Origin: Streptococcus sp. LQJ-218
GTDB taxonomy: Bacteria; Bacillota; Bacilli; Lactobacillales; Streptococcaceae
DNA: 64,000 bases
Assembly (NCBI RefSeq): GCF_003428885.1
Contig: NZ_QQRU01000009.1
Span: 1-64,000 of the forward strand
Reading direction: 5' to 3'
This document shows, piece by piece, positions 48,782-58,590 of the stretch; the first letter of the stretch is position 1; each line of letters begins with the position of its first letter. The position numbers were made by a program, and so were the translations under genes. The notes under the pieces were generated by a model. The model had not been told where the DNA came from. It made no database searches and saw only the letters and a program-made list of their open reading frames with translations.

Positions 48782-49474
48782 TTATGGTTTCCATAGACCG
48801 GAAGCATCTACATAGTAACGGCCTCCATCAACTCGCTCATTTTTAGCCATTTTACCATCTGATTTCAAATAGTAATTTCCTTGCCATGCATTGCGAGCGT
48901 ATGAACCATCTGATTTCAAGTAATACCAGGCTTGGTAAGAAGAGTCATAAACCCACTCACCTTGGGCCATTTTACCGTTTGATTTAAGATAGTAAGCTCC
49001 TTGCCATGCATTTTTTGCATAAGAACCATCTGATTTCAAGTAATACCAAGCTTGATAAGAAGAGTCATAAATCCATTCACTCTGTGCCATTTTCCCATCA
49101 GCTTTCAGGTAATAGCTTCCCTGCCAAGCATTTTTCACTGGATTTCCATTTCCATCAAGGTAATACCAAGCACCATCCTGCTTAACCCAACCACTTGTTG
49201 TTGCTGAACTTGTGTTAGTTTGAGCTGTCGTTGATTGTTTTGCTTTGAAGGCACCCTTTGGAGCATTTTTCAATTCGCAAGCCACACCATCATGATCGCG
49301 GTCTAACTTGGCAGAATAACCAGGTTCTCCCTCGTGAATATCTGCGTATCCATTCGCCTAGGCTTCTTTACAACTAGAAAAATGAATGTTTTCTTCTGCT
49401 AACACTGGTTGTGAAAACAAGGCTAAAACTGGCAAGGTAGCCAGACTCATTTTTAAAAATAGACGTTTGTTCAT
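48782..49474 (-). pseudogene. Choline-binding protein with Excalibur domain, interrupted by an amber codon
   Basis: From the ATG at 49474 the reading is a signal peptide (MNKRLFLKMSLATLPVLALF ... VLAEEN), then FSSCKEA-stop-ANGYADIHEGEPGYSAKLD, an Excalibur calcium-binding domain (with LDRDHDGVACE), and seven to eight choline-binding repeats (AWQGxYYLKSDGKMA type) ending in GRYYVDASGLWKP. The stop is TAG, one base from TGG, and homologues have Trp there. Without it the protein would be 230 residues and would attach to teichoic acid choline. A restart at GTG 49285 would have no signal peptide. Confidence 0.88.
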
Positions 49475-49523
49475 TTCTTTCTCCTATAAGGATGTTATCG
49501 ATTTCAATATTATTTTATCAAAC

Positions 49524-50141
49524 TTATTTCAGCAATTCAAGGAAAGATTTAATCTGTTCAGCAAACTCTTTTGGTTTAACCTCATTCAAGACATGAGGAC
49601 CATCAGGGATAATCTGAAACTGAGAATTTGGCATCAGTTCTTGAATAGTTTTCATTGAACTGAGATTAGGCTTATCCTGACTACCACAAATTAACAAGCT
49701 TGGATGGGGACAATTCCGTACAATCTCTCTTAAATCAAGTGTCTTCAATTCCTCAGAAACTTCGACCATAAGAGCTTTGTCTGCTCCCTGTTTTTCAAAT
49801 ACTCTTTTGGGAAGTAATTTAAATATCAGCAACTGAAGATAAAATAGGATATTCCCTGCTAATTTTAGTGGGCATCCTGATAGAACCAAAGCTCGGAGAT
49901 TTGGCAAATCGTAACTAGACAGTTCTAGTGCCAGGGCAGCACCTAAGGACAATCCAACCAAAACAAAAGGTTCTGTCTTTTTAGATAGTTGCTGATAAAC
50001 TCGCTCCTTGGCCTTTTGATAGCTGCTAACTTCAGAAGGAAATAACTCGATAGCCTCAGAAGGATAATCTGTCAGTAGATTCCGAACTTCTTTCCAACTC
50101 TCTGCTGACTGCCCTAGCCCGTGCAAAAATATCAGTTTCAT
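49524..50141 (-). CDS. Alpha/beta hydrolase
   Basis: 205 residues. Oxyanion-hole region FLHGLGQSAESW (about 4-15), nucleophile elbow VGLSLGAALALEL (Ser about 65) and a C-terminal catalytic His in PDGPHVLNEVKP (about 184). The family is broad and the substrate unknown. Its ATG directly follows the pabBC stop codon, so the two are co-transcribed. Confidence 0.82.
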   Translation of the reverse strand: MKLIFLHGLGQSAESWKEVRNLLTDYPSEAIELFPSEVSSYQKAKERVYQQLSKKTEPFVLVGLSLGAALALELSSYDLPNLRALVLSGCPLKLAGNILFYLQLLIFKLLPKRVFEKQGADKALMVEVSEELKTLDLREIVRNCPHPSLLICGSQDKPNLSSMKTIQELMPNSQFQIIPDGPHVLNEVKPKEFAEQIKSFLELLK

Positions 50142-51863
50142 CTAGTTCTCCTGTATGATTAGCTCATATAAACCTCTCACTGCATTACAGCCGTAAATAA
50201 CTTCTGCTTGGGCTAAATCTGCCAAGGTCAAGGTTTTCTCTTCTACCTGTCCTATTTTCAGCAAATGTTGACGATAAATTCCTGGCAAGATCCCAAGTTC
50301 GATAGGCGGTGTGTAGAGTTTTCCAGCAATTTTCAGAACCAAATTTCCAATAGAGGTTTCAAGCAGTTCTCCTGACTTATTGTGGTAAATTTTCTCTTGT
50401 TCCCCTAGGCTCAAATGCGGTCTGTGAGTCGTTTTGAAGTAGGTAAAGGCTTGTTGTAAATTCGCCTCCTGAAGACAAAGTTTTGCTTGGCAGAAGGTCG
50501 GATTAAGAGGTTCCAATACTTGACGACTGAGTTCTATCTTTCCAGATTTGCTAAGAGAAATACGCAAGCGGTAATCTTGATTAGCATCACAAGCCTGACA
50601 CTCTTCTTTTATTTTTTGTTTCAAGTTTTCTGAATCAAATGGAAAGGCAAAATACCGACTAGCTTTTCTCAGCCTTTCTATATGTTGATTCTCAAACAGC
50701 AAGCACTTCTGGCTGATTTTTCCAGTTGTAATCAGTTTGAAACGAGCCTGTTTACGATAGAGAACAGCTGCCTTTTGATGAACCTCGCGGTATTCAGATT
50801 CCCAAGTGCTATCCCATGTAATGCCTCCGCCAACTCCATAGATAGCTTTCCCTTGATGCAGTTGAATGGTCCGAATGGCCACATTGAAAATCCGTCGCCC
50901 ATTTGGAAGCAAAAGACCAATCGTTCCACAGTAGACTCCACGTGGTTGGGGCTCTAAGTCCTTAATGATTTCCATAGTCGCAATTTTCGGAGCTCCTGTT
51001 ATGGATCCACAAGGAAAGATAGAACGGAAGATTTCAACAAGGTCAACTTCCTCTCGCAACCGACTCTTGATAGTCGAAGTCATCTGCCAGACAGTCGAAT
51101 ACTGCTCTACCTGACACAGACGCTCCACATGCTCACTTCCCACTTCGGAAATACGGTTCATATCATTGCGCAAGAGGTCCACAATCATCATATTTTCAGA
51201 CCGATTTTTAGGATCCTGCTCCAACCAACTAGCTTGGGCAAGGTCTTCTTGGTCAGTCACTCCACGCTGAGTCGTTCCCTTCATTGGTCGCGTTGTCAAC
51301 TCGCGACCATCTTGCTCAAAAAAGAGCTCTGGGCTCATGGAAATCACTGCCATCTCATCATGTTCAACATAGGCATTGTAACCAGCCTCCTGCTCAACCA
51401 CCATGCGATTGTAGATGGCAAAAGGATTAGCACTTAAGTCTTGCTTGAGTTGGACGGTGTAGTTGACTTGATAGGTGTCTCCCTGCCGCAAATGATGATG
51501 TATCTGGGCAATCGCCTTTTCATAGTCCTCTGCAGACGTTACTTCCTGCCACTTTGAAGGCAGATCAATCTTATCATAAGTCAGAGGAATAGGGGAAGTT
51601 TCCACCCTATCGTGAACAGTAAAGTAAAGCAAATACTCGTCCAATAAAGGTGCCTTGTGAACTGCTAATTTCTCCTCAAAAGCAGGTGCAGCCTCGTAGC
51701 TGACATAGCCCACCACGTAATAGCCTTGCTCTTGGTAGCTCTCCACTTGTGCCAGCAAGTTTGCCACTTCTGCTAAATCTCTCGTTTTTAACTCTTTAAT
51801 CGGCTGGGTAAAGGTGTATCTCTCCCCCAAAGATCTAAAATCAATCACTGTTTTTCTATGCAT
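50142..51863 (-). CDS. pabB: Aminodeoxychorismate synthase component I fused to an aminodeoxychorismate lyase-like domain
   Basis: 573 residues with two parts. Residues about 1-370 form a chorismate-binding enzyme (TTRPMKGTTQRG, GSITGAPKIATMEIIKDLE, YGVGGGITWDS), which makes 4-amino-4-deoxychorismate. Residues about 380-573 form a PLP fold-type IV domain (GILPGIYRQHLL, GCNAVRGLYELI), resembling PabC, which releases p-aminobenzoate for folate synthesis. No glutamine amidotransferase (PabA) gene is next to it. Confidence 0.9.
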   Translation of the reverse strand: MHRKTVIDFRSLGERYTFTQPIKELKTRDLAEVANLLAQVESYQEQGYYVVGYVSYEAAPAFEEKLAVHKAPLLDEYLLYFTVHDRVETSPIPLTYDKIDLPSKWQEVTSAEDYEKAIAQIHHHLRQGDTYQVNYTVQLKQDLSANPFAIYNRMVVEQEAGYNAYVEHDEMAVISMSPELFFEQDGRELTTRPMKGTTQRGVTDQEDLAQASWLEQDPKNRSENMMIVDLLRNDMNRISEVGSEHVERLCQVEQYSTVWQMTSTIKSRLREEVDLVEIFRSIFPCGSITGAPKIATMEIIKDLEPQPRGVYCGTIGLLLPNGRRIFNVAIRTIQLHQGKAIYGVGGGITWDSTWESEYREVHQKAAVLYRKQARFKLITTGKISQKCLLFENQHIERLRKASRYFAFPFDSENLKQKIKEECQACDANQDYRLRISLSKSGKIELSRQVLEPLNPTFCQAKLCLQEANLQQAFTYFKTTHRPHLSLGEQEKIYHNKSGELLETSIGNLVLKIAGKLYTPPIELGILPGIYRQHLLKIGQVEEKTLTLADLAQAEVIYGCNAVRGLYELIIQEN

Positions 51864-51879
51864 ATTTCAAGTATAGCAT

Positions 51880-51917
51880 AAAAAGGCAGATTCAGACAAA
51901 ACTGATCTACCTTTTTA
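51880..51917. terminator. Bidirectional terminator between pabBC and zmpB
   Basis: AAAAAGGCAGATTCAG/CTGATCTACCTTTTT stem with a 6-nt loop. Confidence 0.75.
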
Positions 51918-51938
51918 TTATTCAATTAATCCTATCAA

Positions 51939-54900
51939 CTATTTAGAGAACAAATCTCCAGTAAATCCATTCGTTTTTTGTAGAAGTTGTTTATAAACTT
52001 TCTCTTTCAGACTAACTGTATTTCCAGATCCATTCTCTTTGAGATCTTTTTCAACTGCTTCATCAAACAATTCTTGAAGTCTTGCATAAGTTGAAATTTT
52101 CTCCCCATTAATTTCAATTTCAACAAAGCCTTTTTGAGCTTTCTCATGAACTTCATGATACCAAGCAGATTTCCATTCTTCTAAGTTTTGGAATCTTCCA
52201 TTTGAAACTTTCTTAATGATGAAATCATCTCCAACATAACCGTTGTTTTCTTTCTTAGCAGCATCTTTATATTTATTAGAAGCGTATCCTAAGAAACCAT
52301 CAAGGTAACCAAAGTAACCCCACATACGGAATGTATTATGTTTAAATGAAATAGAACCTACAGTACTTCTACTTGTATTACCACCATAGATACCTGCCAT
52401 CATATTAACGGTTTGATAAGCAGAATCGAAACCTTCCGAACGGTAACGTCCATTACCTGGCATTCCATGCTTGGTAACAAAGTTATTGTTTACCAATTGA
52501 TCAATCGTTGTTAACTTCATGTTTTTTTCTTCATCATTTAAATCACGAAGTTTATCCCATTGATGTGGTTCACCTTTTAGACTGTTACGATCAGCATTCG
52601 AACGCCATTCTCTATCCATTTTCTTGAACCACTTATCATTGGTTCCTTCATTTTTCTTAATGACCGCATCAGCTTCTAAGTAATCAAGCATCATCATTGA
52701 TTCATTATAATTCTTCATATAATGATCAATTTTTTCACGACTATCTAACATATTAGGATTATAGTTATACCATTGGTTACCATCATTTTGACGTTCATAT
52801 GCCATGTTTAATCCTAAGGCACCATATTCACCATTTGGATTTGAGACTGATGGTGATTGTAACATACCCTGAGCAAATGCTTCAACGTCGGTTCCTTCAC
52901 GGTGACGCCATCCACCTAAGTACGCCATACGGTCGTTGATGTGTGTTGTTTCATGGGTAAATGCAGATGTACCGAAGTCACTGATTAAACTAGATAAGAT
53001 ATAGTATACAGCTTCTTGTGGTTGTGGATCTTGGAAAATATAAGCATATGCCCCCATACCATTGTTACCGTGCCATTTATCAGTTGGGCCATAAAACTCA
53101 CGAATTGGAGCGAAGTCACCCTTCTTAGTGTGTCCCATACGGTCTACCCAACCAAGGTCTGGTGCGAAGTGGTTATCCCAAATCGCAGATGGAACCATGT
53201 TTTCACTCTTGAGTAACTTATTGCGTACATTATCAGCAGCTAAGCGAGACCAGAAGTCTAAGTAATTGATCTGCTCTTGTGCACGTAAGTCGATTTCTTT
53301 CTTGAACGCTTCACGTTCTTCTGCTGTGTTCTTACCGTATTTCTCAAATGAACTAAACGCAATGGTGTTATAGGTTGTAATTAAGAACATATGAGCTTTC
53401 TTCAAGTTTAGAAGTGGTAAGATATAACGTCCGTGATGTCCGTTATTAATCACTTCATATAATTTATGTTTCTTATTAGCGAAATCTGGATTTGATGATT
53501 GTTTCTCAACAACATAAGCGTTCTCTGCAATGTTATTCTTGAACCAAGTGTTCATATCAGTATCATTAGTGAATAGTTCCATGTTGTATTTCAAGAACTC
53601 ATGTAAGTTAGCTTTACCAGTATCACCGGCTAATAAACGATTAAATGTGTCATGAGAACGATCACCTTTTAGGTTATCCCCATTTGATCCAAATCGAATT
53701 AATCTATCAAGCACGTTAACGTTCTTACCATAGAAATCAGGTTTGAATGTCATCATATTTTTGATATTTAATCTATCAAATTTAATTCCATAGTATTGGT
53801 TAAAGTAAGCCAGAGCTAACATAATCTTAGCTTTGTTATCTTCAACTTTTTTAACTAATGCACGTTGAGCTGCTTGGTCAGTATTCAGTTGGTGATCTTC
53901 ATTTTCAACTAAAGCTTTTACAAATGCATCTAGGTTATCTTTTACTTCTTTGAAGTTTTCATCTAAGTATAACATTTTCGGATCACCATGGATCTTACGT
54001 ACTTCATCAGAATATAATTCAACGGAAGATAATTTAGCTCTAATATCGTTGATTAATTGTGTTCTCTCTTTAACAACCATATTTGGTGTATATACAATAT
54101 CACCTAATCCTTCAATACTATATTCACGAACTTGTTGAACCTTAGATTCTTTCGGTGAAATTGTAAAGATATCTTTTGTCTTATCTGCGTAATGAACCAT
54201 AATATGGTCAGCATCTGTAAGGTCTGTAACAAAGTCATTACCTTTCATTGCAGTTACAGACAATACTTTTTTAGTCATTAATGGACTATCAGTGGCTAAC
54301 TTATTTCCTTGGTTTATAATCCACTCTTTATTGTAGAATGGCTGAAGTTTTTCAACATTACGGTAAGCAAGTTCACGAGACGCATCGTAATCCTGAGTAT
54401 CTTTGTAAGTGTCAGCTTTTGGTTTTACATTATTTAGTGTATCTGAAACAAGAGGATTGATAACATAATCATTAGCTGTAATTCCTAATGTTGCAATCTT
54501 CTTATCTGCTTCTTCTTGAGATACCTCTTTAATTCTATCAGAAGTAGAGAATCTGAATGAACGCTTACCTGTACTTACATCTTTCACGATGAAGTTACGT
54601 TCTAATGCATTGTTTGAGAAGTAACCACCATCTTCGTCAATATCTTTAGATCCATAGAACACTTCACCATTTTCCACTTTCATCATAGACACAGAGTCAG
54701 CAACTTTACCCCATGCCCAGTTTTTACTGATGAATCCACCTGTTTCAACAGGATCTTTTACTTTAATAATTCCTTTTGTAACAGCATTACGGACAGCTCC
54801 GTATTTACCGATTCCATTAGGGTCACCACTGTTGTCCGTTCTAGCAACAAGACCACCGATACGCGCTTTATTAGCTACCATATTAGCATCTACATAAGCT

Positions 54901-57900
54901 TTATCGATATTACCTTTCCAAAGTTCTCCGGCAATACCACCGAAATCCCAACCTCTGTTACCAACACCAGTAAGATTACCGATAAATGCAACATTTGTTA
55001 ATTGAGCTCCCGTATCTCCTTTATTAATAATACCAGCAATTCCATCTCTTCCAAGAATGCTTCCAGTTACTTTAATATTTTCAACCGTAGCATTTTTAAC
55101 AGTTCTAGCAAGTGCAGAAATATTGTCAATCCAAGGCATGTTGATATCAACATTAGCTAAATTAACATCTTTTACAGAACCACCTTCAATACCACCAAAT
55201 AGTTGACGACCCATATTGTGGATTGAATAACGTTGCCCTTCAACACTTGATAACTTACCCTTAAATGTACCTGGAACATACTCTTTATTTGGTGTAGGTA
55301 CATTGGCTGCATTTAGATCTGCACCAAGTTTAAACTCACCACTAGGGTTAGCTTTCATATCTTTTACAAGTTCGTTGAAGTTATAATAAACATTACCTTC
55401 TTTTAATTTTTGTTTTTCAAAATAATGAACATACTCTTCGCTAAGTGTGTTATCAGCATTCCGTTGAATCAAATCAGGTGCTTTTGCAGTGACTTTGTAT
55501 AAAGTTTTTCCGTCTTTTTCTACTTCTTCAATCTTGTCAACAGCAAGTCTTGTTATTTTGTTATCATGAGTGGTCACTCGTAAATAAAGCGGAGCAACAT
55601 CAGTTGGTTTTTCTGTCAGTAAACTAGTATCTGTTTCATTACCGTCAGCATCTACACTCATCAAGCTTGTTTCTTTGATGTTTTTTATTTCAACTTTTTT
55701 GAGGTCAATTCTTAGCGGTTCTTCTTTCAGAACTTCTTCCTCATCACCCTCACCACGGTTATAAACCATCTTCGTTTCAAGTTTATAATCCTTGTAGTAC
55801 TGCAAATCTGTCAGGGTAGTTGTCAAGTCATCTGGTGAAACATTCATGGTTTTGACAATCTCATCACCTTTTTTCAGAGTTAGGGTGATAGATTTAATAG
55901 CTGCCTTACTTGGATTTTCTAGACTGTATTTAACGTCTGAAGTACGCTTCAAATCCTTAGGTTCAACTGCTGTGATAGTCAATACTGGTTTTTCAAAAGT
56001 CTTGGTACTACGTTTCAAAATTTTGTCTTGAGGTGCCTCAAGGATTTCCTCTGTAACTTTTGGAGCGTCCTCTGTTTTAACTCCCTTAATGGTATTAAAA
56101 GTCTTGGTGATTTTTTTCTGACCTTCTTTACCTTCTTGAGCTACAACTTCTATGCCTTTTTTCAGTTGGTCATCTTCTTTAACAACTTCCTTAAATGGAA
56201 TCTTTTCAAGACTTTCTTCTACAAGAGTTCCCTCAATTGGTTTTGTCCCACGACTTACCTGTTGATTTACAGGTTCCTTGGTTACTTCTGTGCTAGTTGA
56301 AAGAACTTGGTTCGTTTTAACACCTTCTACTGTTTTATAGGTTGTTTTAGTAACTTGACTACCTTTTTCACCATTTCTTACGACAGTTTCTTCATCCGTA
56401 TACTTGGTTGGATCCTCAGTCGTTTCAGTTTTGTAGTCTAGGTCTGTAGTCGATGTTTCAACAAGGGTTCCCTCAGTTACTTTGTACTCAGGTAACTGAT
56501 CTTGTACAAGGGCTTGGCCTTCTTTACCTTCCTCTTGGGTACCTTTTACTTCAATTGGAGCTTCTGGTAACTCAGCTTGTGTTAGTGCTTGGCCTTCTTT
56601 GCCTTTCTCTTGAGTCCCCTTCGCTTCAACTGGAGTCTCTGGCAATTCTGGCTGTGTTAAAGCCTGACCTGTCTTACCTTTTTCTTGGGTGCCTTTTGCT
56701 TCTACTGGAGCCTCTGGCAATTCTGGCTGTGTTAAAGCCTGACCTTCTTTGCCTTCCTCTTGAGTTCCCTTCGTTTCAACTGGAGCCTCTGGCAATTCAG
56801 CTTGTATTAAAGCCTGGCCTTCTTTGCCTTCCTCTTGTGTACCTTTTGCTACTTGATGCATTGGTTCAGCTTGTGGTACTGGAGTTGGAGCAGGTTGCCC
56901 AACTTTCTTCGTTCCGACTACAATGACTTGCGACACAGGATTTTGGACTACTTGATCTTCAACGACTTCTCTAACTTCTTGACCATTAACCATGGATACT
57001 TTAGTTACAAGACGGCGCTGACCATTTACTCCGGCTGTGACGATACGAGTCTGTCCTTCTGCTAGATTCGCATCTGGGCTTGTGACTGTTTCAAACGGAA
57101 TCTCTACCAAGCTCTCTTCCTGTCTAGTCTGAGGCTTCTCAGAAACTGGTTTTTCTTCAAGAGCAGGAGCAACTGGAGCTTGTGTCACAGGTTTTTCGAT
57201 AGCAGGTTCCGGAGCAACAGCAGGTGTTTCTTGAACGACTTCTGTTTTCTCGATTTCTTTTGAACTTTGCTTTTCTACTGGCAACTGAGGCTTCTCAGCT
57301 GAAGCTGGTCTTGATGGATGGAGTTCTGCTTCTTTGAAGTAGCCAATGTATTCATAGCCATCAATGTGGATAATCCCTTCAGCCAAGCCCTCATGTGTAG
57401 AGGCCGAAATAGTTTGATTATAAGAAAGCAATTCTTTATTTTCAAACGCAAATGCCCCATAAGGTACAAAAGTGCTGGCTCCTAAAGAACCAATCAAGAG
57501 AACACCTAGGACCTCTTTGCGACCTTTTTTGGACACCAAAAAGACTGCTAGCGAGGCCGTTGCTAAGCCAAGTCCTGCCAAGGCTAGTTCTTTACTTCCT
57601 GTGTAAGGAAGTTGTTGACTGGTAGTTGCCTTTTTGCGATAAACTACATAGAGAATATCATCATCTTGAAATTCTGTTGGAACCTCATGATGAATCAAGG
57701 CTTTTTCAGACTCGGTCAATTCCTGCTCCGCCAAATAACGGTAATGAACACTATGAGAATCACTGACTTCATTGGCTTGTACCTTATCTACTGAAAGGGT
57801 ACTAGCACCAAAAAGGAAGGCCCCGATGGCTACAGGACCTACCCCAACAGTTAGCTTGCGAATCGAATATTTGGTGATTTTTTCTAGTTGTTGTTTTGTT

Positions 57901-57908
57901 TTTTTCAT
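51939..57908 (-). CDS. zmpB: Zinc metalloprotease ZmpB (peptidase family M26)
   Basis: A cell-surface protease of 1989 residues. From the ATG at 57908: a YSIRK-type signal peptide (KYSIRKLTVGVGPVAIGAFLFG), an N-terminal LPYTG motif followed by a hydrophobic segment and KKGRKE, a proline/glutamate-rich region, five 25-residue KGTQEEGKEGQAL repeats, three G5-like domains, an M26 N-terminal domain with GLUG-type repeats, and a catalytic domain with HETTH (nt 52941-52955, about residue 1652) and a downstream Glu in NYNESMMMLDYLEADAV. A GTG two codons upstream, overlapping the preceding stop, is an alternative start. Substrate unknown here. Confidence 0.94.
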   Translation of the reverse strand: MKKTKQQLEKITKYSIRKLTVGVGPVAIGAFLFGASTLSVDKVQANEVSDSHSVHYRYLAEQELTESEKALIHHEVPTEFQDDDILYVVYRKKATTSQQLPYTGSKELALAGLGLATASLAVFLVSKKGRKEVLGVLLIGSLGASTFVPYGAFAFENKELLSYNQTISASTHEGLAEGIIHIDGYEYIGYFKEAELHPSRPASAEKPQLPVEKQSSKEIEKTEVVQETPAVAPEPAIEKPVTQAPVAPALEEKPVSEKPQTRQEESLVEIPFETVTSPDANLAEGQTRIVTAGVNGQRRLVTKVSMVNGQEVREVVEDQVVQNPVSQVIVVGTKKVGQPAPTPVPQAEPMHQVAKGTQEEGKEGQALIQAELPEAPVETKGTQEEGKEGQALTQPELPEAPVEAKGTQEKGKTGQALTQPELPETPVEAKGTQEKGKEGQALTQAELPEAPIEVKGTQEEGKEGQALVQDQLPEYKVTEGTLVETSTTDLDYKTETTEDPTKYTDEETVVRNGEKGSQVTKTTYKTVEGVKTNQVLSTSTEVTKEPVNQQVSRGTKPIEGTLVEESLEKIPFKEVVKEDDQLKKGIEVVAQEGKEGQKKITKTFNTIKGVKTEDAPKVTEEILEAPQDKILKRSTKTFEKPVLTITAVEPKDLKRTSDVKYSLENPSKAAIKSITLTLKKGDEIVKTMNVSPDDLTTTLTDLQYYKDYKLETKMVYNRGEGDEEEVLKEEPLRIDLKKVEIKNIKETSLMSVDADGNETDTSLLTEKPTDVAPLYLRVTTHDNKITRLAVDKIEEVEKDGKTLYKVTAKAPDLIQRNADNTLSEEYVHYFEKQKLKEGNVYYNFNELVKDMKANPSGEFKLGADLNAANVPTPNKEYVPGTFKGKLSSVEGQRYSIHNMGRQLFGGIEGGSVKDVNLANVDINMPWIDNISALARTVKNATVENIKVTGSILGRDGIAGIINKGDTGAQLTNVAFIGNLTGVGNRGWDFGGIAGELWKGNIDKAYVDANMVANKARIGGLVARTDNSGDPNGIGKYGAVRNAVTKGIIKVKDPVETGGFISKNWAWGKVADSVSMMKVENGEVFYGSKDIDEDGGYFSNNALERNFIVKDVSTGKRSFRFSTSDRIKEVSQEEADKKIATLGITANDYVINPLVSDTLNNVKPKADTYKDTQDYDASRELAYRNVEKLQPFYNKEWIINQGNKLATDSPLMTKKVLSVTAMKGNDFVTDLTDADHIMVHYADKTKDIFTISPKESKVQQVREYSIEGLGDIVYTPNMVVKERTQLINDIRAKLSSVELYSDEVRKIHGDPKMLYLDENFKEVKDNLDAFVKALVENEDHQLNTDQAAQRALVKKVEDNKAKIMLALAYFNQYYGIKFDRLNIKNMMTFKPDFYGKNVNVLDRLIRFGSNGDNLKGDRSHDTFNRLLAGDTGKANLHEFLKYNMELFTNDTDMNTWFKNNIAENAYVVEKQSSNPDFANKKHKLYEVINNGHHGRYILPLLNLKKAHMFLITTYNTIAFSSFEKYGKNTAEEREAFKKEIDLRAQEQINYLDFWSRLAADNVRNKLLKSENMVPSAIWDNHFAPDLGWVDRMGHTKKGDFAPIREFYGPTDKWHGNNGMGAYAYIFQDPQPQEAVYYILSSLISDFGTSAFTHETTHINDRMAYLGGWRHREGTDVEAFAQGMLQSPSVSNPNGEYGALGLNMAYERQNDGNQWYNYNPNMLDSREKIDHYMKNYNESMMMLDYLEADAVIKKNEGTNDKWFKKMDREWRSNADRNSLKGEPHQWDKLRDLNDEEKNMKLTTIDQLVNNNFVTKHGMPGNGRYRSEGFDSAYQTVNMMAGIYGGNTSRSTVGSISFKHNTFRMWGYFGYLDGFLGYASNKYKDAAKKENNGYVGDDFIIKKVSNGRFQNLEEWKSAWYHEVHEKAQKGFVEIEINGEKISTYARLQELFDEAVEKDLKENGSGNTVSLKEKVYKQLLQKTNGFTGDLFSK
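56472..56846 (-). repeat. Five 75-bp tandem repeats in zmpB
   Basis: Landmarks recur at exact 75-bp intervals (56533, 56608, 56683, 56758, 56833). Each unit encodes a 25-residue KGTQEEGKEGQAL..ELPEAPVE-type repeat. In frame, so copy number could vary without breaking the protein. Confidence 0.88.
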
Positions 57909-57910
57909 TC

Positions 57911-58474
57911 TCACGACTTTCTGATAGAATCTTGTGGATAGTGCGCACGCGCACCTCCGATTAATTTTGGACGGCTAGCAAGCGCCGTTACATGGGCATG
58001 TCCAATCTCTCTCAAAAGAGGGCGAATCGGAACCTGAACATGCTTGACATGCATGCCAATTGCAGTATCTCCGATATCCAATCCAGCATGAGCCTTGATA
58101 AATTCTACCTCAACTGGATCTTGCATAAATTTGAAGGCTGCCAACTGACCCGAACCTCCTGCATGAAGAGTAGGAAGGACACTGACCATTTCCAGACCAA
58201 ACTGTTCTGCCACCTGACGTTCAACAACGAGGGCCCGATTGACATGTTCACAACCTTGAACAGCTAGATGAATTCCTTTTTCCTCTAAGATATCTAGGAT
58301 GGTCTTCACAATAATTTCCCCAATTTCTTGGCTGGATTCCTTGCCAATCTGACCACCTATCACCTCGCTAGAAGATAGGCCCAAAACAAAGATAGATCCC
58401 TGCTTCAAATTGGCTTTTTCTAATACATCTTTTACAATCTGGCTTGTGTCTCTTTGAATGTCTTTTTCCTTCAT
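57911..58474 (-). CDS. UPF0340/DUF436 family protein
   Basis: 187 residues from the ATG at 58474, which has AGAGG at the right distance; an upstream ATG adds seven residues. Highly conserved segments are [30 protein letters not shown] and [19 protein letters not shown]. The function is not established. The stop TGA overlaps a GTG and is two bases from the zmpB ATG (GTGAGAATG), so zmpB translation is probably coupled to it. Confidence 0.82.
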   Translation of the reverse strand: MKEKDIQRDTSQIVKDVLEKANLKQGSIFVLGLSSSEVIGGQIGKESSQEIGEIIVKTILDILEEKGIHLAVQGCEHVNRALVVERQVAEQFGLEMVSVLPTLHAGGSGQLAAFKFMQDPVEVEFIKAHAGLDIGDTAIGMHVKHVQVPIRPLLREIGHAHVTALASRPKLIGGARAHYPQDSIRKS

Positions 58475-58500
58475 ACTTGATACCTCTTTTGTCATTATCT

Positions 58501-58529
58501 ATCATATCGTTTTTTCTACGTTTTAGCAA
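58501..58529 (-). promoter_or_regulatory. Promoter of UPF0340-zmpB
   Basis: TTGCTA (58529-58524), 17-nt spacer, TATGAT (58506-58501). Confidence 0.6.
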
Positions 58530-58562
58530 GATAGACAACCTTGAAAGCTTGCCCAATTACGC

Positions 58563-58590
58563 ATAAAACTCCCAGAATGAACTGGGAGTT
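58563..58590 (-). terminator. Terminator overlapping the histidine kinase stop
   Basis: AACTCCCA/TGGGAGTT stem with an 8-nt loop; one arm includes the last bases of the kinase gene. The T-run is short. Confidence 0.65.

Noticed and set aside
56453..56926. Plus-strand ORF of 157 codons opposite the zmpB repeats
   Set aside because: It is the complement of a periodic repeat, rich in Leu with no plausible ribosome site or family; zmpB explains the sequence.
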